From Acidocella sp. KAb 2-4 (GTDB lineage: Bacteria > Pseudomonadota > Alphaproteobacteria > Acetobacterales > Acetobacteraceae): DNA of 64,000 bases. The notes beneath the pieces were generated by a model that was not told the origin of the DNA, ran no database searches, and worked only from the letters and a program-made list of their open reading frames with translations. Positions 34,892-45,732 of the stretch are shown one piece after another. The stretch is taken from contig NZ_JAJDJU010000012.1 of the NCBI RefSeq assembly GCF_020567705.1, positions 28,423-92,422 on the forward strand. The letters run 5' to 3'. The translations under genes were made by a program, and so were the position numbers. Position 1 is the first letter of the stretch, and each line of letters starts with the position of its first letter.

Positions 34892-35828
34892 CCCTGGCGG
34901 CGAGGTGGAAGCGTAGGCGCCGGTAATAATCCAGCGGGTCCTTGGGCGTGACCATCGCGCCTTCCGGGGTGTTCAGCCAGTCATACAGCCGGGTGAGCAG
35001 AAAGCGCATCGCCGCGCCCTGGGCCAGCACCGGCAGCGCCGCCTGCTCGGCGCCCGAGAGCGCGCGATGCGCCATATAGCCGCGCAGCAGCGCACGCGAT
35101 TTGGTGATGTTGAACGAGAAATCGCGCTCGAAGCACCAGGCGTTGAGGCAGACCGCGACATCGTAGGCGTAGAGATCGGTGCAGGCGAAATAGAAATCGA
35201 TCAGCCCGGAAATCTCGCCATTCAGGAAGAACACGTTATCGGGGAACAGATCGGCATGGATATGCCCCACCGGCAGATCGCGCGGCCAGGCGGCGGTGAT
35301 GCCGGCCAGCCAGGCGCTCAGCTCGCCGCCCAGCCCGGCCTGCACGCTATCGGCCTGCGGCAGGCATTTCTGCAAGAGCGGCTCCCAGCTATCGGGGCCA
35401 AGCCCGTTGCGGCGGGTGGGCGCGAAGCCCTGCCCGGCCAGATGCAGCTTGGCCAGCGCCGCGCCCAGCGGCTCGCAATGCTCCACCAAAATCCGGCGCG
35501 GCCACACGCCGGGCAGGAAGGTGGTGATGGCGGCGATCTTCCCGGCCAGCGGGTTGAGGTTCTGGCCGTCACGCGCGCGCACCGGCAGCGGGCAGGAGAG
35601 GCCCTGCGCCGCCAGATGCTCCATCAGCCCCAGGAACCACGGCAGGTCCTCCGGGTTCACCCGCTTCTCATACAAGGTGAGGATGAAATCGCCCCCAGTG
35701 GTCTTCAGCGCGTAATTGCTGTTCTCCACGCCCTCGGCGATGCCGCGGAAGGCGAGCAGCGTGCCGATCTCGTAGCGCGCCAGGAACTCCATCAGCGCTT
35801 CGTCGGTGACTTCCGTATAAACTGCCAT
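34869..35828 (-). CDS. thrB: Homoserine kinase, APH type
   Basis: A 319-residue kinase phosphorylating homoserine in threonine synthesis. It belongs to the aminoglycoside-phosphotransferase-like form (ThrB_alpha), not the GHMP form. [22 protein letters not shown] is the usual opening, [11 protein letters not shown] forms the nucleotide loop, and [40 protein letters not shown] carries the catalytic HxDxxxxN and IDF motifs. It overlaps rnhA; the thrB-rnhA order is common in alphaproteobacteria. Confidence 0.95.
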   Translation of the reverse strand: MAVYTEVTDEALMEFLARYEIGTLLAFRGIAEGVENSNYALKTTGGDFILTLYEKRVNPEDLPWFLGLMEHLAAQGLSCPLPVRARDGQNLNPLAGKIAAITTFLPGVWPRRILVEHCEPLGAALAKLHLAGQGFAPTRRNGLGPDSWEPLLQKCLPQADSVQAGLGGELSAWLAGITAAWPRDLPVGHIHADLFPDNVFFLNGEISGLIDFYFACTDLYAYDVAVCLNAWCFERDFSFNITKSRALLRGYMAHRALSGAEQAALPVLAQGAAMRFLLTRLYDWLNTPEGAMVTPKDPLDYYRRLRFHLAARDASAYGL

Positions 35829-35872
35829 GCGCGTAGATGACCGGGCGGGAAAATTCTGGCAAGGGAGGGGGC

Positions 35873-36451
35873 ATGAAAGATTTCCGCCTGCGCACCCTGA
35901 CCGCCTTGTTCAGCCTCGCCGCGCTCTCCGGTTGCGGCGGCCACCCCAAACCCGAGGCCGGCGCCAGCCCCGCCGCGCCCCCCGCCGCCCCGGCCGGAAG
36001 CAAGCTCTACTGCCCGCAAGTGGCGGTGCTGCAACAGGCGCAGACGCTCTCCACCTTCCTGCCCGACCGCTCGGATGTCGCCGCCGCGCTCACCACCGCC
36101 ACCATCACCGGCATCTCCGGCGCGTGCGTGGCCGAGAAGCACGGCCAGGCCCTGCTGATCACCGTCAAGGCTGGGTTCGAGGCCGATAACGGCCCGGCCA
36201 ATCACGGCGCCCCGCTCAGCCTGCCCTGGTTCGCCGCCATCACCCGCGATGACAGCATCCTCTCCAAATCCACCTACCAGATCCCGCTGAAATTCGACGG
36301 CAATGCCAGCCTCGCCTATGCCACCAGCCAGCCCGTGAAGATCGAGGTGCCGAACGTGCCGGATTCGGCCAATCTGCAAATCCTGGTCGGGTTCACGATG
36401 ACCCCGGACCAGCTCGCCTACGCCGCCGCCCACCCCACCGCCGCGCCGTAA
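35873..36451 (+). CDS. Lipoprotein of unknown function
   Basis: A 192-residue protein after a strong AGGGAGGGG ribosome site. The lipobox LSGC gives lipidated C21, followed by a Pro/Ala/Gly linker to about residue 42. The globular part has CPQVAVLQQAQTLSTFLPDRSDVAAALTTATITG and a beta-rich end (YQIPLKFDGNASLAYATS, VEVPN). I do not recognise a family with certainty. It is 30 bases upstream of the cyclic-phosphodiesterase gene and probably co-transcribed with it. Confidence 0.6.
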   Translation: MKDFRLRTLTALFSLAALSGCGGHPKPEAGASPAAPPAAPAGSKLYCPQVAVLQQAQTLSTFLPDRSDVAAALTTATITGISGACVAEKHGQALLITVKAGFEADNGPANHGAPLSLPWFAAITRDDSILSKSTYQIPLKFDGNASLAYATSQPVKIEVPNVPDSANLQILVGFTMTPDQLAYAAAHPTAAP

Positions 36452-36481
36452 CGCCCGGCCCGGCCCGCCGGAGGAGCCAGC

Positions 36482-38404
36482 ATGCGCCCCGATCTCAGCC
36501 GCCGCGCGCTGCTGCAAGCCGCCGCCCTGCTGCCCGCCGCCCCGGCGCTGGCGGCGGACGGCCCGGTGATCAAGCTGCGCCTGCTGGAAACCTCCGACCT
36601 GCACAGCTTCGTCGAGGATTACGATTATTTCCGCGACCAGCCGGATGAAAGCGTCGGCCTGACCAAAATCGCCACCCTGGCCGCCGCCGCGCGGGCCGGG
36701 GCGCGCAATTCGATGCTGTTCGACAATGGCGACATCATCCAGGGCAACCCGCTGGCCGATTACGTCGCCCAGCCCGGCAATTTCCCCGCCGATGGCATCC
36801 ACCCCACCATCCGCGCCATGAACACCATGGGCTACGACGCCGCCACGCTCGGCAACCACGAATTCAATTACGGGCTGGACCTGCTGCGCAAATCCCTGGC
36901 CGGGGCCAATTTCCCCTTCTGCTCGGCCAATTACCTGCATGAGGACGGCACGCCCTGCCTGCCGCCCACCCTGCTGCTCACCCGCCGCTTCACCGCCGAG
37001 GATGGCAGCCGGCACACGCTGAAAATCGGCGTGATCGGCTTCCTGCCGCCGCAGATCACGCATTGGGACCGCGACCATCTGGCCGGGCAGGCCCGCTCGC
37101 GCGACATCGTGGAGGCCGCCGCCGCCTACCTGCCCGCCCTGCGCGCCGAGGCCGATCTCGTCATCGCCCTCAGCCATTCCGGCATCTCCGCCGCCCCGCG
37201 CCAGGGCGGCGAGGAAAACGCCAGCCTCCACCTCGCCACCGTGCCGGGCATCGATGTCATCTTCACCGGACATTCGCACCGCACCTTCCCCGGCCCCGAT
37301 TACGCCGGGCTGGACGGGGTGGACGCCACACTGGGCACGCTGCACGGCATCCCTGCGGTGATGCCCGGCTTCTGGGGCGGCGAGCTGGGGCAGATCGACC
37401 TCACCCTAACCCAGGCGGGCGGCAAATGGGTGGTCAGCGATTTCACCTGCGCCACCCTGCCCATCGCCGAGCGCCAGGACCATACGGTGACCTCGCTCGC
37501 CGCCAACAACGCAGCCGTGGACAAGGCCGTGGCCCCCGAGCACCAGAAAACCCTGGCCTGGATCCGCGAGCCGATCGGCCAGCTGGCGCAGCCGGTGAAT
37601 TCCTATCTGGCGCTGGTCAACGGGGCGGACAGCTCACTCGCCTTGGTCAACGCCGCCCAGCTCTGGTACGCCACGCCGCTGCTGCCCGCCGCGCTGCGCG
37701 GCCTGCCGGTGCTCTCCGCCGCCGCCCCATTCAAGGAGGGCTATCAATCCCCCGAGAATTACGTCGATCTCCCGGCAGGCGGCATCGCCATCAAGGATGT
37801 CGCCGATCTCTACAGCTACCCCAACACCGTGGCCGCGGTGCGGGTGAACGGCGCCGCCCTGCGCGAATGGCTGGAGCGTTCAGCCGGGATCTTCAGCCGC
37901 ATCGACCCCGCCAACCCGGCCCCACAGGCCCTGCTGCGCCCGCGCGTGCCCTCTTATATTTTCGACGTGATGGCCGGGGGCGTGACCTATGAGATCGACC
38001 TCACCCAACCCGCCCGCTATGGCGCGCATGGTCTGGCGCATCCCGCGGCGCGGCGGATCGTCAATCTGCGCTACCAGGGCGAGATGGTCACGGATGACCA
38101 GGTTTTCGTGGTCGTCACCAATAATTACCGCGCCGAGAGCGGCGGCATCGTGCGCGACCCCGCCGATATTGTGCTGCACGCGCCGGACAAAACCCAGGAC
38201 GTGCTGGTCCGCTACATCCTGGCGCAATCGCCGCTGCGCGTGGCCACGCCGGAAATCTGGCGCTTCGCCCCGCTCGGCGCCCCGGTCACCGCCATCTTCG
38301 AGAGCGCGCCGGAAGCCGCCAAGGCGCTGCTGGCGCTGGGCAATATCAGCCTGCAAGGCGATGCGGGCGATGGCTATGCCAGCTACGCGATGCAGCTAAG
38401 CTGA
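36482..38404 (+). CDS. cpdB: 2',3'-cyclic-nucleotide 2'-phosphodiesterase/3'-nucleotidase
   Basis: A 640-residue periplasmic enzyme salvaging nucleotides. The signal carries a twin Arg (SRRALLQAAALLPAAPALA) and may be Tat-dependent. The metallophosphatase domain shows LLETSDLHSF, FDNGDIIQGNPLADY, LGNHEFNYGLD and IFTGHSHRTFPGP, the metal ligands in order. The C-terminal 5'-nucleotidase domain (from about 370) ends with FVVVTNNYRAESGG and the substrate-stacking aromatics. GGAGGAG precedes the ATG. Length fits CpdB. Confidence 0.92.
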   Translation: MRPDLSRRALLQAAALLPAAPALAADGPVIKLRLLETSDLHSFVEDYDYFRDQPDESVGLTKIATLAAAARAGARNSMLFDNGDIIQGNPLADYVAQPGNFPADGIHPTIRAMNTMGYDAATLGNHEFNYGLDLLRKSLAGANFPFCSANYLHEDGTPCLPPTLLLTRRFTAEDGSRHTLKIGVIGFLPPQITHWDRDHLAGQARSRDIVEAAAAYLPALRAEADLVIALSHSGISAAPRQGGEENASLHLATVPGIDVIFTGHSHRTFPGPDYAGLDGVDATLGTLHGIPAVMPGFWGGELGQIDLTLTQAGGKWVVSDFTCATLPIAERQDHTVTSLAANNAAVDKAVAPEHQKTLAWIREPIGQLAQPVNSYLALVNGADSSLALVNAAQLWYATPLLPAALRGLPVLSAAAPFKEGYQSPENYVDLPAGGIAIKDVADLYSYPNTVAAVRVNGAALREWLERSAGIFSRIDPANPAPQALLRPRVPSYIFDVMAGGVTYEIDLTQPARYGAHGLAHPAARRIVNLRYQGEMVTDDQVFVVVTNNYRAESGGIVRDPADIVLHAPDKTQDVLVRYILAQSPLRVATPEIWRFAPLGAPVTAIFESAPEAAKALLALGNISLQGDAGDGYASYAMQLS

Positions 38405-38509
38405 CCCCAGGCTGCGGCATTTTTGCCACAGCTACCGCAAATTTGCATAGCTGCTCTGTTTTTAACTGGCCTATATGCGGGGTCCGCTGGTAACAAGGAG
38501 ATCGACGGA

Positions 38510-39010
38510 ATGCAAAACAATCGGCACCGTCTGGGAGACAACAACTTTTTGCGCCCCTGGCTTTTCGCCTTGTGGCTGATCGGCGGCCCTGCCCTGGCGC
38601 AGGCCGCCGGTAATTCCCAACCCTTTCCCCCGGGCAACTGGCTCACCGAAAATAACGGCACCGTGGTCGCCATCGCCCCGTGCGGCGGCGATATCTGCGG
38701 GCGCATCGCGGGCATCGTGCTCGACCACCCGACCGACCCGGCGCCGATGGACTGGCGCGGCCAGCCGCAATGCGGCGACCTCATCATCAAGGCCGCCCCC
38801 GCCCCCACCACCGACGGCACGCGCAAATGGGCCGGCACCGTCACCGACCCGCGCAACGGCAATGTCTATCAGGCGACCGTGGTGCTCGACGATGCGGGCA
38901 ATGTGCGGCTACACGGCTATGTCGGCCTGCCGCTGCTGGGGGTAACGCAAATCTGGCATCCCTATGCCGGGGCGCTCGGCCCCAATTGCCAGATGCCGCC
39001 GCCGGGCTGA
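38510..39010 (+). CDS. DUF2147 exported protein
   Basis: A 166-residue exported protein. The signal peptide ends near AQA-AGNS, and AAGGAG precedes ATG 38510. The DUF2147 pattern is visible: GNWLTENNGTVVAIAPCGGDICGRIAGI, RKWAGTVTDPRNGNVYQATVVLDDAGNVRLHGYVGLPLLGVTQIW. A disulfide between the two Cys of PCGGDICG is likely. Members bind small ligands or carbohydrates in the periplasm, but the function is not established. It converges on the VC0807-like gene with no gap. Confidence 0.83.
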   Translation: MQNNRHRLGDNNFLRPWLFALWLIGGPALAQAAGNSQPFPPGNWLTENNGTVVAIAPCGGDICGRIAGIVLDHPTDPAPMDWRGQPQCGDLIIKAAPAPTTDGTRKWAGTVTDPRNGNVYQATVVLDDAGNVRLHGYVGLPLLGVTQIWHPYAGALGPNCQMPPPG

Positions 39011-39625
39011 TCAGCCTTTGCCGATGATCGCCCGCGCCGCCGGGTTACGCGCGATATAGCCAAAGCTGGCCAGCATCAGCCCGCCGAACATGCACGCCGA
39101 AACCACCGGCGAGACCAGCAGATAGCGCGGGATCGGCCAGATCCAGGCCAGCCAGCACATGGCGGCGGTCTGCCCCACCAGCCCGACGCCCCACACCCAG
39201 GTGAGCCAACGGAACGCCTCCGGCACGCCGGGCTGCTCCCAAATCGCCTCATACGCCGCCAGCCCGCCCGCGCTGTTGCGCGCGATGGCGGCGCGGGCGA
39301 GGTAGAAGATCAGCGGCCGCCTCAGCCCCAGCGAGGCCAGAAAGCCCAGCCCCACCGCGCCGGTGACCAGCGCGTCGCGGATCTGGATCAGCCGCGCCGA
39401 ACCGCCCAGCGCCGTCGCGCCCACGGTGAGCAGAATACTCCCCGCCACCACGGCGGAGATCGCGTCCATCCGCTTGCTGCGGACCAGCTCGGCCACGCTC
39501 CAGGCCAGCGGCGGCACGGCGGAGGCGATCAGCGCCCGCGTGTCGCCATAAGCGGCGTCCAGCCCCTCATAGACGAGATAAGGCGCGATGAAATTGGCGA
39601 CGACTTCAGGGGCGGCGTTGAGCAC
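39011..39625 (-). CDS. VC0807-like inner-membrane protein
   Basis: A 204-residue protein with about five or six membrane helices, starting at GTG only five bases after thiG. The opening PYLVYEGLDAAYGDTRALIASAVPPLAWSVAELVRSKRMDAISA and the internal LVTGAVGLGFLASLGLRRPLIFYLARAAIA match the VC0807 family. Its position downstream of thiS and thiG suggests co-transcription, but no link to thiamine is known. Confidence 0.6.
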   Translation of the reverse strand: MLNAAPEVVANFIAPYLVYEGLDAAYGDTRALIASAVPPLAWSVAELVRSKRMDAISAVVAGSILLTVGATALGGSARLIQIRDALVTGAVGLGFLASLGLRRPLIFYLARAAIARNSAGGLAAYEAIWEQPGVPEAFRWLTWVWGVGLVGQTAAMCWLAWIWPIPRYLLVSPVVSACMFGGLMLASFGYIARNPAARAIIGKG

Positions 39626-39630
39626 CCGCC

Positions 39631-40437
39631 TCAGCGGATTAGCCCCGTCATCGGGCTGGAGGCGCTGGCATAGCCCTTGCGCGGGATGCGCCCGGCGCGG
39701 AAGGCCAGCCGCCCGGCCTGCACGCCATGGCTCATCGCGCGCGCCATCAGCACCGGGTCATCGGCCAGGGCGATGGCGGAATTCACCAGCACCGCGTCGC
39801 AGCCCAGCTCCATGGCGAAGGCAGCGTCCCACGCCGTGCCGACCCCGGCATCGACCAGCACGGGCACCTTCACCGCCTCGATGATGCTCTGGATCATCAG
39901 CGGGTTTTGCACCCCCAGCCCGGAGCCGATCGGCGCCCCCAGCGGCATGATCGCGACGCAGCCCATATCCTCCAGCTTCTTCGCCGCCACCGGGTCGTCG
40001 GCGCAGTACACCATCACCTCGAACCCGTCCTTGATCAGCGCCTTGGCGGCCAGCAGCGTGGCCTCCATGTCCGGGTAGAGCAGCGGCGGCGGGCCGAGCA
40101 CTTCCAGCTTCACCAGATTCCAACCCCCCGCCTCGCGCGCCAGGCGCAGCGTGCGCACGGCCTCGTCGGCAGTGAAGCAGCCGGCGGTGTTGGGCAGATA
40201 GGTATAGCGCGCCGGGCTCACGTAATCCTGCAACATCGGGGCGTTGCGGTCCGAGAGGTTCACCCGGCGCACGGCCACCGTCACCATCTCGGCGCCCGAG
40301 GCCTCGATCGCCGCGGCGGTGGTTTCCAGGTCTTTATACTTGCCGGTGCCGACCACCAGGCGCGAGGAAAATTTGCGCCCGGCGACAATCCAGGAATCGT
40401 CGCCCGTCACCGCGTCACCCTGCACGATGCCATCCAT
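39631..40437 (-). CDS. thiG: Thiazole synthase
   Basis: A 268-residue TIM-barrel enzyme making the thiazole phosphate of thiamine from deoxyxylulose phosphate, dehydroglycine or an equivalent, and ThiS thiocarboxylate. The Schiff-base Lys is in [42 protein letters not shown] and [32 protein letters not shown] are diagnostic. ATG 40437 has GGGGGGTGG upstream and is preferred to TTG 40443, which overlaps the thiS stop. No thiamine riboswitch was found upstream of thiS. Confidence 0.95.
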   Translation of the reverse strand: MDGIVQGDAVTGDDSWIVAGRKFSSRLVVGTGKYKDLETTAAAIEASGAEMVTVAVRRVNLSDRNAPMLQDYVSPARYTYLPNTAGCFTADEAVRTLRLAREAGGWNLVKLEVLGPPPLLYPDMEATLLAAKALIKDGFEVMVYCADDPVAAKKLEDMGCVAIMPLGAPIGSGLGVQNPLMIQSIIEAVKVPVLVDAGVGTAWDAAFAMELGCDAVLVNSAIALADDPVLMARAMSHGVQAGRLAFRAGRIPRKGYASASSPMTGLIR

Positions 40438-40439
40438 GC

Positions 40440-40661
40440 TCAACCACCCCCCACGAAATGCACGATCTCGATCGCGTCGCGCGCCGCCAGAGGCGTGGCC
40501 TCGTAGAGCGAGCGCGGCACGATCTCCAGGTTGCGCTCCACCGCCACCTTGCGGCGGTCCAGCTCCATCAGCGCCAGCAGCCCGGCCAGGGTGGTGCCTT
40601 GCGGCACGCTCATCGCCTCGCCATTCACGGTCAGGGCCAGCATTTCAACCGTATCGTTCAT
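40440..40661 (-). CDS. thiS: Sulfur carrier protein ThiS
   Basis: A 73-residue ubiquitin-like carrier ([29 protein letters not shown]...) ending in Gly-Gly-Gly, whose terminal carboxylate becomes the thiocarboxylate donor for Thi[17 protein letters not shown] and [12 protein letters not shown] are the usual core segments. The start may be ATG 40661 or 40670. It is immediately upstream of thiG. Confidence 0.93.
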   Translation of the reverse strand: MNDTVEMLALTVNGEAMSVPQGTTLAGLLALMELDRRKVAVERNLEIVPRSLYEATPLAARDAIEIVHFVGGG

Positions 40662-40753
40662 GTTCCGCATTATCGGGCCGCCCCCCAAACCCCGCAAGGG
40701 GCGCTTAAATATTTGTCCGGCTCGATTCCTCTATGCTAGCGGGTTTGCCCATC

Positions 40754-41209
40754 ATGGCCGCACCACTCATCCTGGTCCTCAACGGACCCAACCTGAACAT
40801 GCTCGGCACGCGCGAGCCGGAGATCTACGGCTCCGCCACGCTCGACGATCTGGAGACCCTGTGCGCGGAAACCGCCGAGGGGCTGGGCCTGGCGATCGAA
40901 TGCCGGCAAACCAATCTGGAGGGCGAGCTAATCAGCTGGGTGCAGGAAGCGCGCGAGCGCGCCGCCGGGCTGATCATCAACCCCGCCGGATATTCGCACA
41001 CCTCGGTGGCGCTGATGGACGCGCTGCTGGCGGTGGACATCCCGGTGATCGAGGTGCATCTGTCCAATATCCACAAGCGCGAATCCTTCCGCCACCACTC
41101 GTATGTGTCGCGCGCCGCGACTGGGGTGATTTGCGGTCTGGGATTTGCGGGTTATAGGCTGGCGCTGATTGCCCTGTCCGACATTCTGGAAGAAGAAGAC
41201 GACCAATGA
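40754..41209 (+). CDS. aroQ: 3-Dehydroquinate dehydratase, type II
   Basis: A 151-residue dodecameric enzyme of the shikimate pathway. [18 protein letters not shown] carries the catalytic Tyr and Arg region, [18 protein letters not shown] the anion site, and [20 protein letters not shown] the catalytic His and lid residues. An ATG at 40733 would add seven residues. The stop overlaps the accB start as ATGA; aroQ-accB-accC is a widely conserved operon. Confidence 0.95.
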   Translation: MAAPLILVLNGPNLNMLGTREPEIYGSATLDDLETLCAETAEGLGLAIECRQTNLEGELISWVQEARERAAGLIINPAGYSHTSVALMDALLAVDIPVIEVHLSNIHKRESFRHHSYVSRAATGVICGLGFAGYRLALIALSDILEEEDDQ

Positions 41210-41670
41210 GCCTTTCATTCGACCCCAAGACCCTGGCCGAACTCGCCGCGCTGCTGAACGAGACCGGCCTCTCTGAGATCGAACTGGCCGAAGGCGACCG
41301 CAAGGTGCGGCTGGCCCGCGCCATCACCCAGGTAACCATGCCGATCGCCGCCCCCGCCGCGCTGGCCGCCGCCCCGGCCCCGGCCGCCGCCGCCGCCGCA
41401 GCCCCCGTGGCCGCGCCGGCCGATCTCTCCAAGCATCCCGGCGTGGTCAAGAGCCCGATGGTCGGCGTCGCCTATCTCTCCGCCGAACCCGGCGCCGCGC
41501 CTTATGTGACGGTCGGCCAAAATATCGAGGCCGGGGCCACCCTGCTGCTGGTGGAGGCGATGAAGACCTTCAACCAGATCAAGGCCCCGCGCGCGGGCGT
41601 GGTCAAGCAGATCCTCGTCGCCACCGGCGCGCCGGTGGAGTTCGACGAACCGCTGATGATCATCGAATAA
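41206..41670 (+). CDS. accB: Biotin carboxyl carrier protein of acetyl-CoA carboxylase
   Basis: A 154-residue carrier. The N-terminal region ([25 protein letters not shown]) interacts with the carboxylase, residues 46-72 are a flexible Ala/Pro linker, and the C-terminal biotinyl domain carries K120 in [10 protein letters not shown]. That site reads MKTF rather than the common MKM/MKL but keeps the AMK core. Coupled to aroQ and one base from accC. Confidence 0.95.
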   Translation: MSLSFDPKTLAELAALLNETGLSEIELAEGDRKVRLARAITQVTMPIAAPAALAAAPAPAAAAAAAPVAAPADLSKHPGVVKSPMVGVAYLSAEPGAAPYVTVGQNIEAGATLLLVEAMKTFNQIKAPRAGVVKQILVATGAPVEFDEPLMIIE

Positions 41671-41671
41671 G

Positions 41672-43009
41672 ATGTTCAAGAAAATCCTCATCGCCAATCG
41701 CGGCGAAATCGCGCTGCGCGTGCTGCGCGCCTGCCGCGAGCTGGGCATCGCCTCGGTCGCGGTGCATTCCACCGCCGATGCCGACGCCATGCATGTGCGC
41801 CTCGCCGATGAGAGCGTGTGCATCGGCCCGCCCTTGGCGCGCGATTCCTACCTCAACATGCCCGCCATCATCTCCGCCGCGCTCATCACCGGGGCCGAGG
41901 CGATCCATCCGGGCTACGGCTTCCTCTCCGAAAACGCCGCCTTCGCCGAGATGGTGGAGGCGCATAACCTCGTGTTCATCGGCCCCACCGCGCAGCATAT
42001 CCGCATGATGGGCGACAAGATCACCGCCAAGAGCACGATGGCCGATCTCGGCGTGCCGCTGGTGCCCGGCTCGGTGGGCGAGCTGGCCTCGCTGGAGGAA
42101 GCCCGCTCGGTGGCGGATAAGATCATGTACCCGGTGCTGATCAAAGCCGCGGCGGGCGGCGGCGGGCGCGGCATGAAGGTGGCGCGCGCGGCCGACGAGC
42201 TGGAGGCCGCCTGGCGCGAGGCCCGCGCCGAAGCCGGCGCCGCCTTCGGCAACAACGCCGTCTACATGGAAAAGTATCTCGACAAGCCCCGGCATATCGA
42301 GCTGCAGATCCTGGCCGACAACCATGGCGAGGTGGTGCATATCGGCGAGCGTGACTGCTCGCTCCAGCGCCGCCACCAGAAGGTGCTGGAGGAAGCCGGC
42401 TCGCCGGTGATCTCGGCCGCGCAGCGCGACGAGCTGGGCCGTACCGTCACCACCGCGCTCAAGCGCATCGGCTACCGCAACGCCGGCACGCTGGAATTCC
42501 TGTACCAGGACGGGCAGTTCGCCTTCATCGAGATGAACACCCGCCTGCAGGTCGAGCACCCGATCTCCGAGATGATCTCGGGCATCGATCTGGTGCGTGA
42601 GCAGATCCGCATCGCCGCCGGCGAGAAGCTAGGCTACACGCAGGACGACGTGGTGCTTTCTGGCCATGCCATCGAGTGCCGCATCACCGCCGAAGACCCG
42701 GAAAGCTTCGCCCCCTCGCCGGGCCGCGTGGAGGTGTTCCACCCGCCGGGCGGGCTAGGCGTGCGCGTCGATTCCGGCCTCTATGCCGGGTACCGCGTGC
42801 CGCCGCACTACGACAGCCTGATCGCCAAGCTGATCACCTACGGCAGGACGCGCGAAGAGGCGATCGCCCGCATGAAGCGCGCCCTGCGCGAATTCGTGAT
42901 CACCGGCATCAAGACCACCATCCCGCTGCACCAGCGCATCCTGGAAGCCCCGGATTTCGTCGCCGGGGATTACACCATCCACTGGCTGGAACGCTTCGTC
43001 GCCGGGTAA
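41672..43009 (+). CDS. accC: Biotin carboxylase subunit of acetyl-CoA carboxylase
   Basis: A 445-residue ATP-grasp enzyme carboxylating the biotin on Acc[21 protein letters not shown] opens the family, [12 protein letters not shown] is the glycine-rich ATP lid, [20 protein letters not shown] and [22 protein letters not shown] are hallmark segments, and [14 protein letters not shown] carries the catalytic Glu/Arg. It lies one base after accB. Length is standard for bacterial AccC. Confidence 0.97.
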   Translation: MFKKILIANRGEIALRVLRACRELGIASVAVHSTADADAMHVRLADESVCIGPPLARDSYLNMPAIISAALITGAEAIHPGYGFLSENAAFAEMVEAHNLVFIGPTAQHIRMMGDKITAKSTMADLGVPLVPGSVGELASLEEARSVADKIMYPVLIKAAAGGGGRGMKVARAADELEAAWREARAEAGAAFGNNAVYMEKYLDKPRHIELQILADNHGEVVHIGERDCSLQRRHQKVLEEAGSPVISAAQRDELGRTVTTALKRIGYRNAGTLEFLYQDGQFAFIEMNTRLQVEHPISEMISGIDLVREQIRIAAGEKLGYTQDDVVLSGHAIECRITAEDPESFAPSPGRVEVFHPPGGLGVRVDSGLYAGYRVPPHYDSLIAKLITYGRTREEAIARMKRALREFVITGIKTTIPLHQRILEAPDFVAGDYTIHWLERFVAG

Positions 43010-43033
43010 GTCCGGGGCGAAGCAAATGACCAA

Positions 43034-43050
43034 AGGGGGCGCTGCCCCCT
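43034..43050. terminator. Hairpin between convergent genes, possible terminator
   Basis: AGGGGGC-GCT-GCCCCCT forms a 7-bp stem with a three-base loop between accC and the convergent kinase gene. Read on the minus strand it is followed by TTTGGTCATTTG, so it may weakly terminate the kinase operon. There is no clean T-run on either strand. Confidence 0.35.
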
Positions 43051-43076
43051 GCGGCACTCACCTCACCCAGAGGGGC

Positions 43077-44399
43077 TCACACCGGCAGCTCAATCGCGGC
43101 GCGCAGGCCGCCGCCGGGGCGGTCGAGCAGGCGGATGGCGCCGCCATGGGCGATGACGATATCATTGGCGATGGCGAGGCCGAGGCCGGTGCCGGCTGGG
43201 TCGTCGCTCTCAAAGGGTTTGAGCAGCGTCTCGCGCTTGGCGGCGGGGATGCCCGGGCCGTCATCATCGATCAGGATTTGCAAGCTGCGCGGGCCAGTCA
43301 ACCCGGCACTTACCCATATCTGGCTGCCATGGCGGCGGGCATTGTCGATCAGGTTGGTCAGCGCCCGGCGCAGCGCCTCGGGGCGGATGGTGGCGGCCAG
43401 ACGTTCGGGGGTGGTGAGGCTCACCTGCCCCCCGGCGCGGCGGGCGGCAGCGCAGATCTCCTCAAGCAGCGGCGCGATCTCGGTCAGCACCGGCTGCTCG
43501 CCGCCCTCGCCGCGGGCGAAGTTGAGATAAATGCCGATCAGCCGCTCCATATCCTCGATATCGCCAGTCATGTCGGCGAGGTCCTGCGGCGGGATTTGCG
43601 GCTGCATGGCCAGGGCGAGGCGCAGCCGGGTGAGCGGGGTGCGCAGATCATGCGACACCCCGGCCAGCATGGTGGTGCGCTGGGCCAAAAAGCGGCGCAC
43701 CCGGTCCTGCATGCGGTTGAAGGCGGCGGCGGCGCGGCGCACCTCGGTCGCGCCCTCGGGGCGGATCGGCCCGGTATCGCGCCCCATGCCGAAATCCTCG
43801 GCGGCGGCGGCGAGGCGGCGGATCGCCCGCACCTGCGTGCGCAAAAATAGCGCCGCCACCCCCAGCAGCAGCGACGAGGTGCCCACCACCCACACCAGAA
43901 ACACATAATAAGTGCCAATATACAGGCGCTTGCGCGGCACCTGGATGCCGAGCACGCCGTCGGGCATCTGCACGTTGATGACGATGATACCGGGCACCTC
44001 GTTCCAGGCGACGTTGAACGGCCGGCTCAGCCCCTGCGCCAGGGCGTGGGCGAGGTCGGTATCGACCGGGCCGGGCGCGTCGGGCGGCGGCAGGTGGCGC
44101 AGCACCTCGCCGGGCAAAAACCGGGTCTGGAACTGGAAATAGCGGTCGGTTTCCTGGATCGTCACCCCGCGCGCGGCCGGGTCGCGGTCGATCTCGCCAA
44201 CCATGAAGGCGACCTCGCCCGCCACTCCGCCCGCCAGCCGGCGCGACAGCACGTCGAGATGATTGCCGTAGAAAATTTGCAGCGCCACGCCCTGCACCAG
44301 CACCAGCGGGATCAGCACGATCAGCAGCGAGCGCCCGAACAACCCGCGCGGCAGCAGCTTGCGGGCGACGCGCTCGGCGCCGAAACCGTCGAACTTCAC
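43077..44399 (-). CDS. Sensor histidine kinase (EnvZ-like)
   Basis: A 440-residue membrane kinase. Helices at about 22-45 and 162-187 flank a periplasmic sensor of about 115 residues. A HAMP segment follows, then the H-box [10 protein letters not shown] with H250, the N-box [12 protein letters not shown], and the G boxes DDDGPGIP and [11 protein letters not shown] 44399 overlaps the response-regulator stop as GTGA, so the pair is made together. The signal is not known. Confidence 0.92.
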   Translation of the reverse strand: MKFDGFGAERVARKLLPRGLFGRSLLIVLIPLVLVQGVALQIFYGNHLDVLSRRLAGGVAGEVAFMVGEIDRDPAARGVTIQETDRYFQFQTRFLPGEVLRHLPPPDAPGPVDTDLAHALAQGLSRPFNVAWNEVPGIIVINVQMPDGVLGIQVPRKRLYIGTYYVFLVWVVGTSSLLLGVAALFLRTQVRAIRRLAAAAEDFGMGRDTGPIRPEGATEVRRAAAAFNRMQDRVRRFLAQRTTMLAGVSHDLRTPLTRLRLALAMQPQIPPQDLADMTGDIEDMERLIGIYLNFARGEGGEQPVLTEIAPLLEEICAAARRAGGQVSLTTPERLAATIRPEALRRALTNLIDNARRHGSQIWVSAGLTGPRSLQILIDDDGPGIPAAKRETLLKPFESDDPAGTGLGLAIANDIVIAHGGAIRLLDRPGGGLRAAIELPV

Positions 44400-45094
44400 G
44401 GCCCCGGCTTCAGCGCATAGCCCTTGCCGCGCACCGTGTGCAGAAAGCGCGGTTCGCGCGGGTCGGGCTCGATCTTGCGGCGCAGCCGGGTGACCTGCAC
44501 GTCGATCGCGCGTTCATTCACATCGTCCAGCCCCAGCGCCGCGGCCAACGCCTCGCGCGAGAGCGTCTCATGCGGGCGCGCGGCCAGGGCGGCGAGCAGC
44601 GCCAGCTCCGCCCCGGTGAGCCGCACACGGGTCTGGCCCGCCACCAGTTCGCCGCGCTCGGGGTCGAACACCGCCTGGCCGAGCTGCACCGGGCCGAGCG
44701 GGACGCTGGCGGCGGGCTGGGCGCGGCGCAGCATGGCGCGGATGCGCGCCACCAGCACGCGCGGGTCGAACGGCTTGCCGAGATAATCATCGGCCCCCGC
44801 CTCAAAGCCGGCGACGATGTCCTCCGGCGTGTCGCGCGCGGTGAGCAGCAGGATCGGCATGTCCGGGGCGCGCTCGGCGCGCAGGCCGCTGGTCAGCTCC
44901 AGCCCGCTCTCGCCGGGCATCATCACATCCAGCACCATCAGGTCGAAATCGAGGAAGCGCAGCTTGTCGCGCGCCTCGGCGGCGGAACCAGCCTGGGTCA
45001 CGCGGAAGCCCTGCTCGGCGAGGAAACGCGCGGCGAGCTGGCTCAGCCGCGCATCGTCATCGACCAGCAGGATATGCGGGGCGTCGCCGCTCAT
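44396..45094 (-). CDS. petR: OmpR-family response regulator (PetR-like)
   Basis: A 232-residue regulator with phosphoacceptor D56 in [11 protein letters not shown], acidic pocket VDDD at 11-14 and conserved K107 in YLGKPFD. The winged-helix DNA-binding domain ends [28 protein letters not shown]. It follows the MarR gene by four bases and overlaps the kinase gene. MarR-OmpR order beside ilvE matches the petP-petR pair known from Rhodobacter; the symbol rests on that resemblance. Confidence 0.88.
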   Translation of the reverse strand: MSGDAPHILLVDDDARLSQLAARFLAEQGFRVTQAGSAAEARDKLRFLDFDLMVLDVMMPGESGLELTSGLRAERAPDMPILLLTARDTPEDIVAGFEAGADDYLGKPFDPRVLVARIRAMLRRAQPAASVPLGPVQLGQAVFDPERGELVAGQTRVRLTGAELALLAALAARPHETLSREALAAALGLDDVNERAIDVQVTRLRRKIEPDPREPRFLHTVRGKGYALKPGP

Positions 45095-45098
45095 GCAA

Positions 45099-45671
45099 TC
45101 AGCCGGCGCTCCGCTGCCCCTTGCCGCGGGTCTCCTGGCCGTCGATGCAATCGCGGCCCTGGGCGTTCATCAGCCCGCGCAGCACGCGCTTGAAGCCTTC
45201 CACCGCCGGGCCGCCCGCCTCGCGATACGCCGTCACCAGCCGCTCGCGCTGGGCCTCGAATAGTTTGCGCTCCAGCGCCGCGCCTTTGTCGGTCAGCGTC
45301 AGCAGGCGCTGGCGCCGGTCCTGGCTGCCGGGCGTCTGCGCCACGTAGCCTTCCTGGATGAGCGGGCCGAGCACGCGCGTCAGGCTCTGCTTGGTGATGC
45401 CGAGGATGCCAAGCAGATCACCCACGGTCAGCCCTGGGCGGCGGCCGATCCAGTGCAGGCAGCGGTGATGCGCGCGGCCATAGCCGAGCTCGGCGAGCAG
45501 CGCGTCGGGCGCCTCGTTGAGGTCGCGCATCGCGAAAAAGATCATATCCTGCGCGAGGCGGAGTTCATCCTCGCGCAAAAACAGCAGCCCCGCCCCGGCA
45601 GCGGTGTGCCCGGTGCCGGGCAGGGTTTCGCGTTTCGAGGCCGGGAAGGGTTGAGCGGACGGGTCTGGCAT
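45099..45671 (-). CDS. petP: MarR-family transcriptional regulator (PetP-like)
   Basis: A 190-residue regulator with a winged helix at about 75-130 ([50 protein letters not shown]), including the wing arginines. A long N-terminal extension (about 30 residues) precedes the dimerisation helix. It heads the operon with the response regulator and kinase and is divergent from ilvE. The palindrome at 45745-45762 in the shared intergenic region is a plausible autoregulatory site. Confidence 0.83.
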   Translation of the reverse strand: MPDPSAQPFPASKRETLPGTGHTAAGAGLLFLREDELRLAQDMIFFAMRDLNEAPDALLAELGYGRAHHRCLHWIGRRPGLTVGDLLGILGITKQSLTRVLGPLIQEGYVAQTPGSQDRRQRLLTLTDKGAALERKLFEAQRERLVTAYREAGGPAVEGFKRVLRGLMNAQGRDCIDGQETRGKGQRSAG

Positions 45672-45732
45672 GGCAATTTCGTATTCTTGAGAGAGGTACG
45701 CCTTGCCTGTGCAGGGCAGCGCGTCTGACTGA

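Noticed and set aside
40662..40753. Thiamine riboswitch upstream of thiS
   Set aside because: The space to aroQ is only about 90 bases and contains no CTGAGA or ACCTGA motif.
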